A stretch of DNA of 64,000 bases from Pseudalkalibacillus berkeleyi (GTDB taxonomy: Bacteria; Bacillota; Bacilli; Bacillales; Fictibacillaceae), in assembly GCF_021608225.1 (NCBI RefSeq), contig NZ_JAKIJS010000001.1, forward strand, positions 558,001 through 622,000, in the 5' to 3' direction. A program made the position numbers and the translations under genes. Of this stretch, positions 9,615 to 17,188 are shown in pieces; position 1 is the first letter of the stretch, and every line of letters begins with the position of its first letter. The notes under the pieces were generated by a model. That model made no database searches. It was not told the DNA's origin and saw nothing but the letters and a program-made list of their open reading frames with translations.

Positions 9615-10724
9615 ATGACAACACAATTACTTACTAAAGGTTTCCTAGGACATTTATCTCTAAAGAACCGATATATCGTTGCACCAATGACACGTGTAAG
9701 TGCGGAGCCGAATGGAGTGCCGAATCAACAAATGAAGGAGTACTATGAGCGTTATGCAAAAGGTGGATTCGGGACCATTATTACAGAAGGTGTTTATTTG
9801 GATGAGACCTATAGCCAAGGTTATCTCAAACAACCTGGACTTGCGAACAAAAAACATACAGATGCTTGGAAACCCATTGTTGAAAGCGTGCACGTTCATG
9901 ACACAAAAATGATTGCTCAATTAATGCATGCTGGTGGGCAAGCACAAGGAAATGCTTATAAAGATGAAACGATTGCACCGTCTGCGGTTGCTCCAAAAGG
10001 AGAACAGCTTCCTTTCTATGGTGGTTCTGGACCTTTCGATACGCCAAATGAAATTTCAGCAGACCAAATTAACGAAGTGAAACAGGCGTTTGCCAAAGCA
10101 GCAAGAAATGCGAAAGATGCTGGTTTTGATGGTGTTGAGATCCATGGTGCAAATGGATATCTACTAGATCAATTCTTAACAGATTATTTGAACAAACGAG
10201 ATGATCAATATGGAGGATCACTCGAAAAACGATTGCAATTCACGCTCGAAGTGATTGATGAAGTCCGTCAATCTGTAGGTGACGACTACTTAGTCGGTAT
10301 TCGCATATCCCAAGGTAAAGTTGCCGACCAAGCGCACAAATGGCCGAACGGAGAAAAAGATGCAGAATATATCTTCAGTCAACTAGGAAATACCTCTTTA
10401 GATTACATTCATGTTACTGACAGAGATGCAACGGAAGCAAGTTTTGGTGAAGGAACCAAAACGCTAGCTGGTGCTGCAAAAACGTTTAGTAATCTACCGA
10501 CAATTGCAAATGGTGGATTAGTGGATCAACAAAAAGCTGAAGCGTTAATTGTAAACGGAGAAGCAGACTTTGTTAGTGTTGGAACCGGAGCATTGGCGAA
10601 TCCTGACTTACCAAATCGCGTGGAAAAAGGGATTGAGCTAAACGAATTCAACGCAAAAGCCATTCTAATGCCACGAGCAGAAATTAAAGAACATGAGTTA
10701 AAAGCAGAAGTAATACAAAATTAA
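9615..10724 (+). CDS. NADH:flavin oxidoreductase, old yellow enzyme family
   Basis: The 369-residue TIM-barrel flavoprotein shows the FMN-binding N-terminus RYIVAPMTRVS, the AQLMHAGGQ strand and the catalytic region GVEIHGANGYLLDQFL. The phosphate-binding IANGGLV and VSVGTGALANPDLP segments follow. Members reduce the C=C bond of unsaturated carbonyl compounds with NAD(P)H. The threonine after APM places it with classical OYE-like enzymes rather than with the YqjM type, which has cysteine there. The gene has its own terminator and no operon partner. The physiological substrate is unknown. Confidence 0.9.
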   Translation: MTTQLLTKGFLGHLSLKNRYIVAPMTRVSAEPNGVPNQQMKEYYERYAKGGFGTIITEGVYLDETYSQGYLKQPGLANKKHTDAWKPIVESVHVHDTKMIAQLMHAGGQAQGNAYKDETIAPSAVAPKGEQLPFYGGSGPFDTPNEISADQINEVKQAFAKAARNAKDAGFDGVEIHGANGYLLDQFLTDYLNKRDDQYGGSLEKRLQFTLEVIDEVRQSVGDDYLVGIRISQGKVADQAHKWPNGEKDAEYIFSQLGNTSLDYIHVTDRDATEASFGEGTKTLAGAAKTFSNLPTIANGGLVDQQKAEALIVNGEADFVSVGTGALANPDLPNRVEKGIELNEFNAKAILMPRAEIKEHELKAEVIQN

Positions 10725-10760
10725 AATAATCAACCCTTTAAAACTGAAAAATAACATTTG

Positions 10761-10798
10761 ACATGTCCTGTGGAAATGCCACAGGACATGTTCTTTTT
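10761..10798 (+). terminator. Terminator of the OYE gene
   Basis: A perfect 13-bp stem (ACATGTCCTGTGG with its complement) has a 5-base loop and a T-rich tail. The stretch from here to 10970 holds no gene that I can support. Confidence 0.9.
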
Positions 10799-10981
10799 AT
10801 GAAGAGGTCCATGCTGACCCTCAAATGAGGTTTTGAGCGATTTCATTATTCGCGCCAGCGTAACTTTCAAGAGTTTTTAGTAAGATTGTACTTATTATGG
10901 ATGTATTCAAAGGAATCCGACCAAATGAACGAGAATGGATTATAAAATACCATTTATAGGTAATCATGTTAGGAGGATTTG

Positions 10982-11572
10982 ATGGGAAAGTGGACACATG
11001 CAGTTGTCATAATGAGTATCGTTGGACTTGTGATGTTCCTAGTTCCAGAAAATAAGCTACCTAATACGTTAGATGTGACTAGTTTGAAGGAAGTGAAGGC
11101 AGAGGATAACGAAACTTTGCTGACAAGATACGAGGCAACTTCTACGAAAGCAGCCATAGAAGCACTTCCATTCGATCTTGCGCTACCAAAAACCTTACCC
11201 TTTGAAGCTGAACCTTTTAAAGTGAAAAATATTGAAGACCTGAATGCAAAAGATGGACAAGAAATTCATATTGAATTAATGACGGTACCCGTTCAACAAA
11301 AAGAAAAAGGTTGGGTCATTCTCATTGCTGACGATCAAAAGCAATTGAAAAATGACTATGGCATTACGGAAGACATTCAAATTTCTGAAGCTGTGGAAGG
11401 TGAATTTAAATCGAACACGTCCATGAAAAGTAGCATGATTTATTGGACGTTGAACAGCGTACATTATGCTGTGCACTATAAAAATGAAGAATCACCATTC
11501 AGTGTTTCCCAGCATAAAGACACTTTAATTGATCTAGCGAATCAAGTCATTGAGCAATCGAAAGACGATTAG
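10982..11572 (+). CDS. Hypothetical membrane-anchored protein
   Basis: The 196-residue protein has one N-terminal hydrophobic segment (about residues 8-22) that is either an uncleaved anchor or a signal peptide. A mixed alpha/beta extracellular domain without a recognisable motif follows. ATG at 10982 lies five bases after AGGAGG; a TTG three bases earlier is less well placed. It is followed directly by the promoter of the riboswitch-controlled serine dehydratase operon and has no visible strong terminator, so some read-through is possible. The function is unknown. Confidence 0.65.
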   Translation: MGKWTHAVVIMSIVGLVMFLVPENKLPNTLDVTSLKEVKAEDNETLLTRYEATSTKAAIEALPFDLALPKTLPFEAEPFKVKNIEDLNAKDGQEIHIELMTVPVQQKEKGWVILIADDQKQLKNDYGITEDIQISEAVEGEFKSNTSMKSSMIYWTLNSVHYAVHYKNEESPFSVSQHKDTLIDLANQVIEQSKDD

Positions 11573-11617
11573 CGCTGTTTCAATACTGTAAGCGGTTTCT
11601 GTAAGTGTAGAAACCTT

Positions 11618-11647
11618 TTGACAAAACGACCTATATTCCGACATAAT
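11618..11647 (+). promoter_or_regulatory. Promoter of the glycine riboswitch / serine dehydratase operon
   Basis: TTGACA and CATAAT are spaced by 18 bases and would start transcription about 25 bases before the first aptamer. The elements fit the housekeeping sigma-A consensus. Confidence 0.65.
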
Positions 11648-11676
11648 GGTAATAGAATAGTATACGCGAATGAAGG

Positions 11677-11840
11677 TCGTGGGAGAGTCGGAAGTAAAAA
11701 ACCGACACCGAAGGAGCAAGTTCCAAAAAACCATGGAGCAAATCTCTCAGGTAAATGAACTACGATCTGACGCATCTCTGGAGAGAGCGAGAGCCACCAA
11801 AGGGGTACCAATGAAAACTCTCAGGTTACAAGGACAGAGC
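11677..11840 (+). ncRNA. Tandem glycine riboswitch
   Basis: Two glycine aptamers stand in series. The first has GGGAGAG, ACCGAAGGAGCAA and AATCTCTCAGGTAAA with the linker ACTACGATCTGACG. The second has CTCTGGAGAGAGC, CACCAAAGGGGTA and AACTCTCAGG followed by AAGGACAGAG. These are the conserved blocks of the gcvT-type riboswitch. P1 of aptamer II pairs CTCTG (11776-11780) with CAGAG (11835-11839). That CAGAG is also part of the 5' arm of the following terminator, so glycine binding should block termination and switch the operon on. The controlled genes here are serine dehydratase genes, not a glycine cleavage operon. Confidence 0.93.
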
Positions 11841-11869
11841 GGGTGAACAACACCTTCTTTGTCCTTTTT
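11830..11869 (+). terminator. Riboswitch expression-platform terminator
   Basis: AAGGACAGAG (11830-11839) pairs with CTTTGTCCTT (11857-11866) and ends in TTT. The 5' arm overlaps the 3' strand of aptamer II P1, so the two structures exclude each other. Confidence 0.85.
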
Positions 11870-11927
11870 GTGTGGATTTATTTTGATGTGAATACCGTTC
11901 TCTATTTGAATAGGAGGCGTTTAAATT

Positions 11928-12425
11928 ATGGGATATAACAGTTGTTTTGATATTATTGGACCGATCATGGTTGGACCATCTAGTTCACATACAGCAGGAG
12001 CCGTATGGATCGGAAGAGCAGCATTTGAATTGTTAGGTGGAAGCCCAGAACAAGTTGAAATTCAACTCTTTGATTCGTTTGCAGAAACGTATCAAGGACA
12101 TGGGACAGATAAAGCTTTACTTGGTGGATTATTAGGCTACGATACCGAAGATGAGCGAATAAAACTTGCGTATGATTTAGCTGAAGAGGCGAATCTCACC
12201 TATACATTTACTTTCGAAGAAAATTGTCTTGAGTACGAACACCCGAATGTAGCGATCCTTCATGCGAAATTGGGAACAAAGAAAGTTGTCATTGGAGGCG
12301 CATCAGTAGGTGGCGGTTTATCGAAAATCTTTCGCATAAATGATGAAAAGGTTGATTTTACATTAAGTACGCATGATGACTTGGACCGGATTATTCAATC
12401 TGCGTCTGAGCTTGTTGGTCAATAA
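11928..12425 (+). CDS. sdaAB: L-serine dehydratase beta subunit, ACT-less
   Basis: The 165-residue chain matches the beta domain of iron-sulfur L-serine dehydratase: FDIIGPIMVGPSSSHTAG at the N-terminus, then FAETYQGHGTDKALLGGLLGY. It pairs with SdaAA to deaminate L-serine to pyruvate and ammonia. The B. subtilis type is about 220 residues long because a C-terminal ACT domain follows. Here the chain stops after the beta domain and only 17 bases separate it from sdaAA, so the ACT domain is absent rather than split off. AGGAGG lies 10 bases before the ATG. It is the first gene behind the glycine riboswitch. Confidence 0.92.
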   Translation: MGYNSCFDIIGPIMVGPSSSHTAGAVWIGRAAFELLGGSPEQVEIQLFDSFAETYQGHGTDKALLGGLLGYDTEDERIKLAYDLAEEANLTYTFTFEENCLEYEHPNVAILHAKLGTKKVVIGGASVGGGLSKIFRINDEKVDFTLSTHDDLDRIIQSASELVGQ

Positions 12426-12442
12426 TTGTGGAGGTGAGCAGT

Positions 12443-13417
12443 ATGGATATTCAATCTACCGTAGATTTACTCGAATATTGTGAGCGTGAAAACAAAACAA
12501 TTGCTGAAGCGATGATTGATCAGGAACAAGAGAAGTCAGGACGGACGAAAGAGCAAATTTTCGAGATGATGAAAGAGCGTTTACTGAAAATGCAAAATGC
12601 AGTGGATCAAGGACTAACGGATTCTTCCACTGCACCAAGTGGAATTTCTGGTGGAGACGCTGTAAAAATGAAAGCTTATATTGAAGCAGGAGATGTATTA
12701 TCTGGTTCAATTATTAGTGATGCGATGGCTTGTTCAATGGCAACTTCAGAAGGTAATGCAAGAATGGGTGTCATTGTTGCAACGCCAACAGCTGGAGCTG
12801 CAGGAATTTTACCAGGTGTATTATTTTCACTTAAGAAAAATACAAATTTAGAAAACGACGATCTTGTGATGGGATTGTTTACAGCTAGTATGCTTGGCTA
12901 TATTATCGCCAATCGTTCATTCATTTCAGGAGCTGCTGGTGGATGCCAAGCTGAAGTCGGCTCAGCAACTGCAATGGCTGCTGGCACCATTGTTGAGTTA
13001 AAAGGCGGGTCTCCAAGAGAAGCGGTCCATGCAACAGCGATGGCGATGAAATCCCTTCTCGGGCTCGTTTGTGATCCAGTCGCTGGACTAGTAGAAGTAC
13101 CATGTATTAAACGAAACGTTATAGGTACTTCAATTGCATTTTCATCTGCAGACATGGGTCTAGCTGGAATTGAAAGTCGCATACCATGTGACGAAGTGAT
13201 TGATACGATGTATGATATTGGTAAGAATATGCCACGCGCTCTAAAAGAGACCGCACTTGGAGGACTAGCGATTACGCCGACAGGTCAGAAGGTCAAAGAG
13301 CGTTTGTTCTCAAAAACGGGTCTTGTGAATCAGCTTGGAGGAGGAAAGGATCATGCATCTAACAATCACGGACAAAGCGATTCATCAGTTGAACCAATTG
13401 AAGCTGGAAGAAAATAA
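12443..13417 (+). CDS. sdaAA: L-serine dehydratase alpha subunit (4Fe-4S)
   Basis: The 324-residue catalytic chain has the three cluster-ligand cysteines C168 (GGCQAE), C210 (VCDPVAG) and C221 (VPCIKRN). Their spacings of 42 and 11 residues equal those known for the Legionella enzyme (C343, C385, C396). It binds an oxygen-labile 4Fe-4S cluster that activates serine for dehydration. The ATG at 12443 lies six bases after GGAGGTG; a GTG at 12428 would add five residues. The last 22 residues form an unusual polar tail (ASNNHGQSDSSVEPIEAGRK) encoded in the 65 bases that overlap the next gene. Confidence 0.93.
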   Translation: MDIQSTVDLLEYCERENKTIAEAMIDQEQEKSGRTKEQIFEMMKERLLKMQNAVDQGLTDSSTAPSGISGGDAVKMKAYIEAGDVLSGSIISDAMACSMATSEGNARMGVIVATPTAGAAGILPGVLFSLKKNTNLENDDLVMGLFTASMLGYIIANRSFISGAAGGCQAEVGSATAMAAGTIVELKGGSPREAVHATAMAMKSLLGLVCDPVAGLVEVPCIKRNVIGTSIAFSSADMGLAGIESRIPCDEVIDTMYDIGKNMPRALKETALGGLAITPTGQKVKERLFSKTGLVNQLGGGKDHASNNHGQSDSSVEPIEAGRK

Positions 13418-13658
13418 AATCCTTCGCATTGATGCAGAAATGCAAGGTGGATGCGGCACGATGATGAAGTTCAAATTAATTGAAGATGATACCCGGAAAG
13501 GCGATATAGTGTTGCATGCTGACGGAATGAACTTTCACGTGGATCTCTTCACAAAGAGAAACTTAGATGATGAATTAACCTTGGATTATGATAAAGAAAC
13601 AGGATTTCTCTTCGAATCCGAATGGGGTCCAATGGGCCTTGAATGCCACTTAGCGTAA
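13353..13658 (+). CDS. HesB/YneR-like iron-sulfur domain protein
   Basis: The 101-residue protein resembles the HesB-like group (B. subtilis YneR/YqkB), relatives of A-type iron-sulfur carriers. It starts LTITDKAIHQL, has the QGGCGTMMKF turn and ends GLECHLA, with two cysteines placed like those of the family. It starts inside sdaAA, with GGAGGAGGAAAGG upstream of ATG 13353, and overlaps it by 65 bases in another frame. Co-translation suggests that it serves the dehydratase cluster, but this is an inference. Many members of this group have no proven cluster role. Confidence 0.75.
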   Translation: MHLTITDKAIHQLNQLKLEENKILRIDAEMQGGCGTMMKFKLIEDDTRKGDIVLHADGMNFHVDLFTKRNLDDELTLDYDKETGFLFESEWGPMGLECHLA

Positions 13659-13690
13659 GTAGTAGTGTCTCAAATGTTCATATAGTAAAA

Positions 13691-13732
13691 TAAGCCTAAG
13701 TAGAATGATTGCCTCTACTTAGGCTTATTTTT
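13691..13732 (+). terminator. Terminator of the serine dehydratase operon
   Basis: A perfect 13-bp stem (TAAGCCTAAGTAG with its complement) has an 11-base loop and a T-rich tail. Confidence 0.9.
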
Positions 13733-13838
13733 GTTTTATTCTTAGGTATCTTTAATGTCTATTGTAAATATCCTTTTGTTATTTTTGTGAAATATGCTAC
13801 AAATAATTACTTAATTAAACGTGGGAGTGAGAAGAGCA

Positions 13839-14348
13839 ATGGATAATAAAGTAGAGGATCGATATTTTCTACAACTGGCACTTGAGGAAGGTGAAAAATC
13901 GGAGCGGCAAGGTGGTATTCCAATCGGTGCAGTGATTGTTGGTCCGAATGGGAAATTAATACAAAAAGGTAGAAATCGAGTATATAGTGATTTAGATGCG
14001 ACAGCTCATGCTGAAATAGACGTGATTCGGAAATGTGGAGAACCCCTTATTAAGAAAGGTAAAGCTCGAGACTATACGCTTTATACAACAGTAGAACCAT
14101 GTGTGATGTGTTCAGGAGCAATCTATCTCTCGAATATTGCTAGAGTCGTATGGGCATTGAATGACGACTTATTTGGAGGTTTTCGTCAATTGAGCAAGCA
14201 TCATAAATATGAACAGCGATTTGAAATGATTACTACAACAGCAATGCCCTTTAATGATTTAGCGAACATCCAGCGTGATCGGATGGTAAGATGGGATCAA
14301 TTACGTGGTAAAAATGATCGGTGGCCAGAAATCGACAAAGTCAGATAA
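13839..14348 (+). CDS. Nucleoside deaminase (cytidine/guanine deaminase superfamily)
   Basis: The 169-residue zinc enzyme has the signature H57-A-E59 and P-C88-V-M-C91. E59 is the proton shuttle and His and Cys are the zinc ligands. The overall layout resembles guanine or cytosine deaminases and TadA-like proteins. The C-terminal region (HHKYEQRFEM, then IQRDRMVRWDQLRG) differs from TadA, so a free base or nucleoside is the likelier substrate. The ATG at 13839 is preceded by GGGAGTGAG; the upstream GTG at 13821 lacks a ribosome site. The gene is monocistronic or weakly linked to the next gene, 68 bases on. Confidence 0.82.
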   Translation: MDNKVEDRYFLQLALEEGEKSERQGGIPIGAVIVGPNGKLIQKGRNRVYSDLDATAHAEIDVIRKCGEPLIKKGKARDYTLYTTVEPCVMCSGAIYLSNIARVVWALNDDLFGGFRQLSKHHKYEQRFEMITTTAMPFNDLANIQRDRMVRWDQLRGKNDRWPEIDKVR

Positions 14349-14416
14349 AGGACTCTCTAAACGCATGAAGAAACATGTATACAGCTCTTAAAAAATTATT
14401 AGGAGGTTTGTGTACA

Positions 14417-15322
14417 ATGGCAGTCCAATCGTTATTAGATGAAATTAACCAGTTAGGTATGGAACTGATGAAAAAGAAGCAGCAATTAGCTGAACTTCGT
14501 AAAGAGGTCCCTGAACAAGAAGTAGATAATTATCAATTTCTAGATAGCTACGGAGAGGACATTTCACTTTCTGAGTTGTTTTTGGATAAAAAAGAATTGA
14601 TCGTCGTGCACAACATGGGTGTTGGTTGTAATTACTGTACATTATGGGCTGATGGATTTAATGGAGTGTATCATCATCTGATACAAAGAGCAGCATTTGT
14701 TGTAAGTACACCGGATGATCCTCGTGTACAAGAGGATATAGCAGCTGAACGAGGATGGAATTTCCCGATGGTCTCAACGAAAGGCACGACTTTTAAGGAA
14801 GATATGGGTTATGCGAAAGATGGATCCTATCATCCCGGAGTGTCTACCTTTCGGAAGGATGAGAATGGAAAGATCTATCATTATGCGAATACCCCGCTAG
14901 GTCCCGGTGACGACTTTTGCTCGGTATGGCACTTATTTGATTTATTACCGAATGGAGTGTCGGACTACAAACCGACTAGAAAAATAAATAAAGAGACGCC
15001 TCTCCAACTGACGAATAATATAGCAGTTCAAGTGAAGGATTATCCAAAAGCAATAGAGTTTTACGAGAAAACAATTGGTATGAAACATGAGAAGACGTAT
15101 GATCATGAAACGAAGCTCTCCTTTAATGGGGTGAATTTTTTCATTGAACAATCTGATGAAAATCATACCTTTTTCGAATTTTCGACGGATGCATTCGATC
15201 GAATAAAAGCTAAGTTGCTTAAAGAAGGATGCGAAATCACAAAAGAGTATAGCGAACGAAGTATAATGATGGTAGATCCTTACGGCATGCGATTCCATCT
15301 CTTTGAAAGTAGTAACCAATAA
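14417..15322 (+). CDS. DUF899 thioredoxin-like / glyoxalase (VOC) fusion protein
   Basis: The 301-residue protein has two parts. Residues 1-190 are a DUF899 thioredoxin-like domain with a CxxC pair (C71-N-Y-C74) followed by TLWADGFNG, the family signature. Residues 195-300 are a glyoxalase/bleomycin-resistance (VOC) domain, seen as NIAVQVKDYPKAIEFYEK at its start and MMVDPYGMRFHLFE at its end. AGGAGG lies 10 bases before ATG 14417; 14 further residues upstream are not supported. It may combine a thiol redox step with metal-dependent chemistry or binding of a reactive compound. No substrate can be named. Confidence 0.8.
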   Translation: MAVQSLLDEINQLGMELMKKKQQLAELRKEVPEQEVDNYQFLDSYGEDISLSELFLDKKELIVVHNMGVGCNYCTLWADGFNGVYHHLIQRAAFVVSTPDDPRVQEDIAAERGWNFPMVSTKGTTFKEDMGYAKDGSYHPGVSTFRKDENGKIYHYANTPLGPGDDFCSVWHLFDLLPNGVSDYKPTRKINKETPLQLTNNIAVQVKDYPKAIEFYEKTIGMKHEKTYDHETKLSFNGVNFFIEQSDENHTFFEFSTDAFDRIKAKLLKEGCEITKEYSERSIMMVDPYGMRFHLFESSNQ

Positions 15323-15343
15323 TTCTATAGCAGTCCTGAAATG

Positions 15344-15392
15344 AACTGCACCCAAATGTTAGTTATCCACTAATATTTCGGGTGCAGTTTTT
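15344..15392 (+). terminator. Terminator after the DUF899-VOC gene
   Basis: AACTGCACCC and GGGTGCAGTT form a 10-bp stem. The loop of 26 bases contains a smaller internal pairing. A T run follows. Confidence 0.8.
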
Positions 15393-15419
15393 AGGTGGAG
15401 AATTAGTGCTATTTTACTA

Positions 15420-15501
15420 AAATGGGCGGATTACAAGGTGAATTGGGCAGATTACAAGGTGAAATGAGCAGATTATGAGACGATGTGGTGAGGTTGTGAA
15501 C
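15420..15501 (+). repeat. 21-bp tandem repeat array, locus A
   Basis: Three exact-length 21-bp units (15420-15440, 15441-15461, 15462-15482) share the core AAATGGGCAGATTA plus a variable tail, and a fourth is degenerate. The array is introduced by TTTTACTAAAATG. The same lead and unit recur at 39028, 50626 and, inverted, at 62611. This array and the preceding terminator make up the 350-base gap between the fusion gene and the amidase. I see no gene in it. Confidence 0.75.
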
Positions 15502-15672
15502 TTAAAATACGCGTCTGAAAAGATAGAAGTAGCCCTTTCCACTTGTGAAAGTACTTTTCTAAACAAAATTCCCCCCAATAGAGGAATGTTTCAGTCGTTT
15601 CTCGTATATATCCATAAAGGGTAGTTTGTTCTTGCAAAAAATGCCGTTTGGGGCAGAAAAGGTGGGGTTTCT

Positions 15673-17127
15673 ATGTCAATTTTGGATATGGATGCTTCTG
15701 AAATCGCAGGTAGAATTAGAGATGGAAAACTATCTTCACAACAGGCTGTTGAGACGTATATCAAACATCTTGAAGCGATTAACCCATCAATTAATTGCTT
15801 AGTTGAGGACCGGTTTGACACCGCAAGAAAAGAAGCGATAGAAGCAGATCGCAAGCTTAAAGAAGGACAATCAAAAGGTCTGCTGTTCGGTGTGCCCATA
15901 AGTGTGAAGGAGTGTTTTCATGTCGATGGTATGAAAACCACAGGCGGGTTATTACATCGTAAGGATCAAGTTATTGAAGAAGATGCAGAAGTCGTACAAA
16001 GATTAAAAGATGAAGGGGCTATCATACTCGGTAAATCGAATACACCTTCTCTATGTTTCTACCAAGAGACTGTTAACCCGGTCTATGGAGCAACGAATAA
16101 CCCTTGGGATCCTACGTGTAGCTCAGGTGGTTCGAGTGGTGGTGAAGGAGCACTTATGAGCGTTGGAGGTGCGGCTGTTGGGATTGGAGCTGACATCGGC
16201 GGCTCCATTCGTTTTCCAAGTCACTTTAATGGAGTAATTGGTTTTAAGTCAGGTATGAATCAAATCTCTCAAAAAGGTAATTTTCCATACATCGAGTACG
16301 AGGAGCAGCAACGAATGCTTGGTATCGGTGCAATGGGAAAAAGTGTCCGAGATGCACGGTTAATCAATCGGATTCTCTCAGAAAAATCTTCCACCATAGA
16401 TGATTTATCTTCATTTGAGATGGTCGTTCCTCAGTTTTACAATTGTCCGTTAGGCGTAGAAACGGGCAGGCTCATTCGGACAATAAAAGAAGATTTTGAA
16501 GATGAATTCTCCATGCTTGTTGATGAACCACCTCTGTTCAGTGAATCAACACTGATTTGGCAGCAACTCATGTCATTGGATGGTGGGAAGGCATTAAGGA
16601 AGCACCTTCTTGTGAATGAAAAGCAACTGAGCCCGTATATAGAGTATGTTCGTTCTAAAGTATCGAAATCAGATGTACATGATTATTTATCATGGGCAAT
16701 GATTGGCATGAGATTGTTCCAGCCATCTAAGCGCAGATTGGATAAAATCAGAGGTATTCTTAAAGCAGGAGATGAACGGCTTCGAACGTATTTGGATAGA
16801 AGAATAATCGTCATGCCTGTGTACCACTCGCCTGCCACCACTCACGGTGAACTATATAAAGAACTATTTTCAATTCAGAAAACCTTCTTAAGGTATATGC
16901 CTTATATTGCATATGGTAATGTTTGGGGTCTTCCCTCATTAACAATTCCTGTTGGCGAGAGTGCGAAAGGATTACCAATTGCGGTTCAAATTATGAGTCG
17001 TTTGGGAAATGAAGAGGCGTTATTTCAGTTTGGAGAAATACTCGAACAACGTTATCGAGGATTTGTTCGATGTGATAAATATGATCAGAAGCAGAAACAA
17101 GAAGGTGCAACAGCTCATTTAGCTTAA
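15673..17127 (+). CDS. Amidase-signature hydrolase, FAAH-like
   Basis: The 484-residue enzyme has the Ser-cisSer-Lys triad of the amidase signature family: K79 in GVPISVKE, S154 in GGSSGGEGAL and S178 in DIGGSIRFP. The spacings of 75 and 24 residues equal those of fatty acid amide hydrolase (K142, S217, S241). The GGSSGGEGAL and DIGGSIRFPSHF stretches are closer to FAAH than to GatA. No gatB or gatC is nearby, so it is not the tRNA amidotransferase. It should hydrolyse an amide or ester, perhaps of an acyl type. GAAAAGGTGGGG precedes the ATG. It has its own terminator. Confidence 0.85.
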   Translation: MSILDMDASEIAGRIRDGKLSSQQAVETYIKHLEAINPSINCLVEDRFDTARKEAIEADRKLKEGQSKGLLFGVPISVKECFHVDGMKTTGGLLHRKDQVIEEDAEVVQRLKDEGAIILGKSNTPSLCFYQETVNPVYGATNNPWDPTCSSGGSSGGEGALMSVGGAAVGIGADIGGSIRFPSHFNGVIGFKSGMNQISQKGNFPYIEYEEQQRMLGIGAMGKSVRDARLINRILSEKSSTIDDLSSFEMVVPQFYNCPLGVETGRLIRTIKEDFEDEFSMLVDEPPLFSESTLIWQQLMSLDGGKALRKHLLVNEKQLSPYIEYVRSKVSKSDVHDYLSWAMIGMRLFQPSKRRLDKIRGILKAGDERLRTYLDRRIIVMPVYHSPATTHGELYKELFSIQKTFLRYMPYIAYGNVWGLPSLTIPVGESAKGLPIAVQIMSRLGNEEALFQFGEILEQRYRGFVRCDKYDQKQKQEGATAHLA

Positions 17128-17131
17128 TCGC

Positions 17132-17170
17132 AAAAAAGCTGGCAGGTCGGATTTCGCCTGCCAGCTTTTT
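17132..17170. terminator. Bidirectional terminator between amidase and NAT genes
   Basis: A perfect 14-bp stem (AAAAAGCTGGCAGG with its complement) has a 10-base loop, T residues on one side and A residues on the other. It serves the two convergent genes. Confidence 0.9.
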
Positions 17171-17188
17171 ATGTTGTTTAACAACATG

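Noticed and set aside
10800-10970. Possible small frame or remnant before the anchored protein gene
   Set aside because: Only a 20-residue frame without a convincing ribosome site or similarity is present.
13821-13838. GTG start for the nucleoside deaminase
   Set aside because: No ribosome site precedes it, while GGGAGTGAG sits before ATG 13839.
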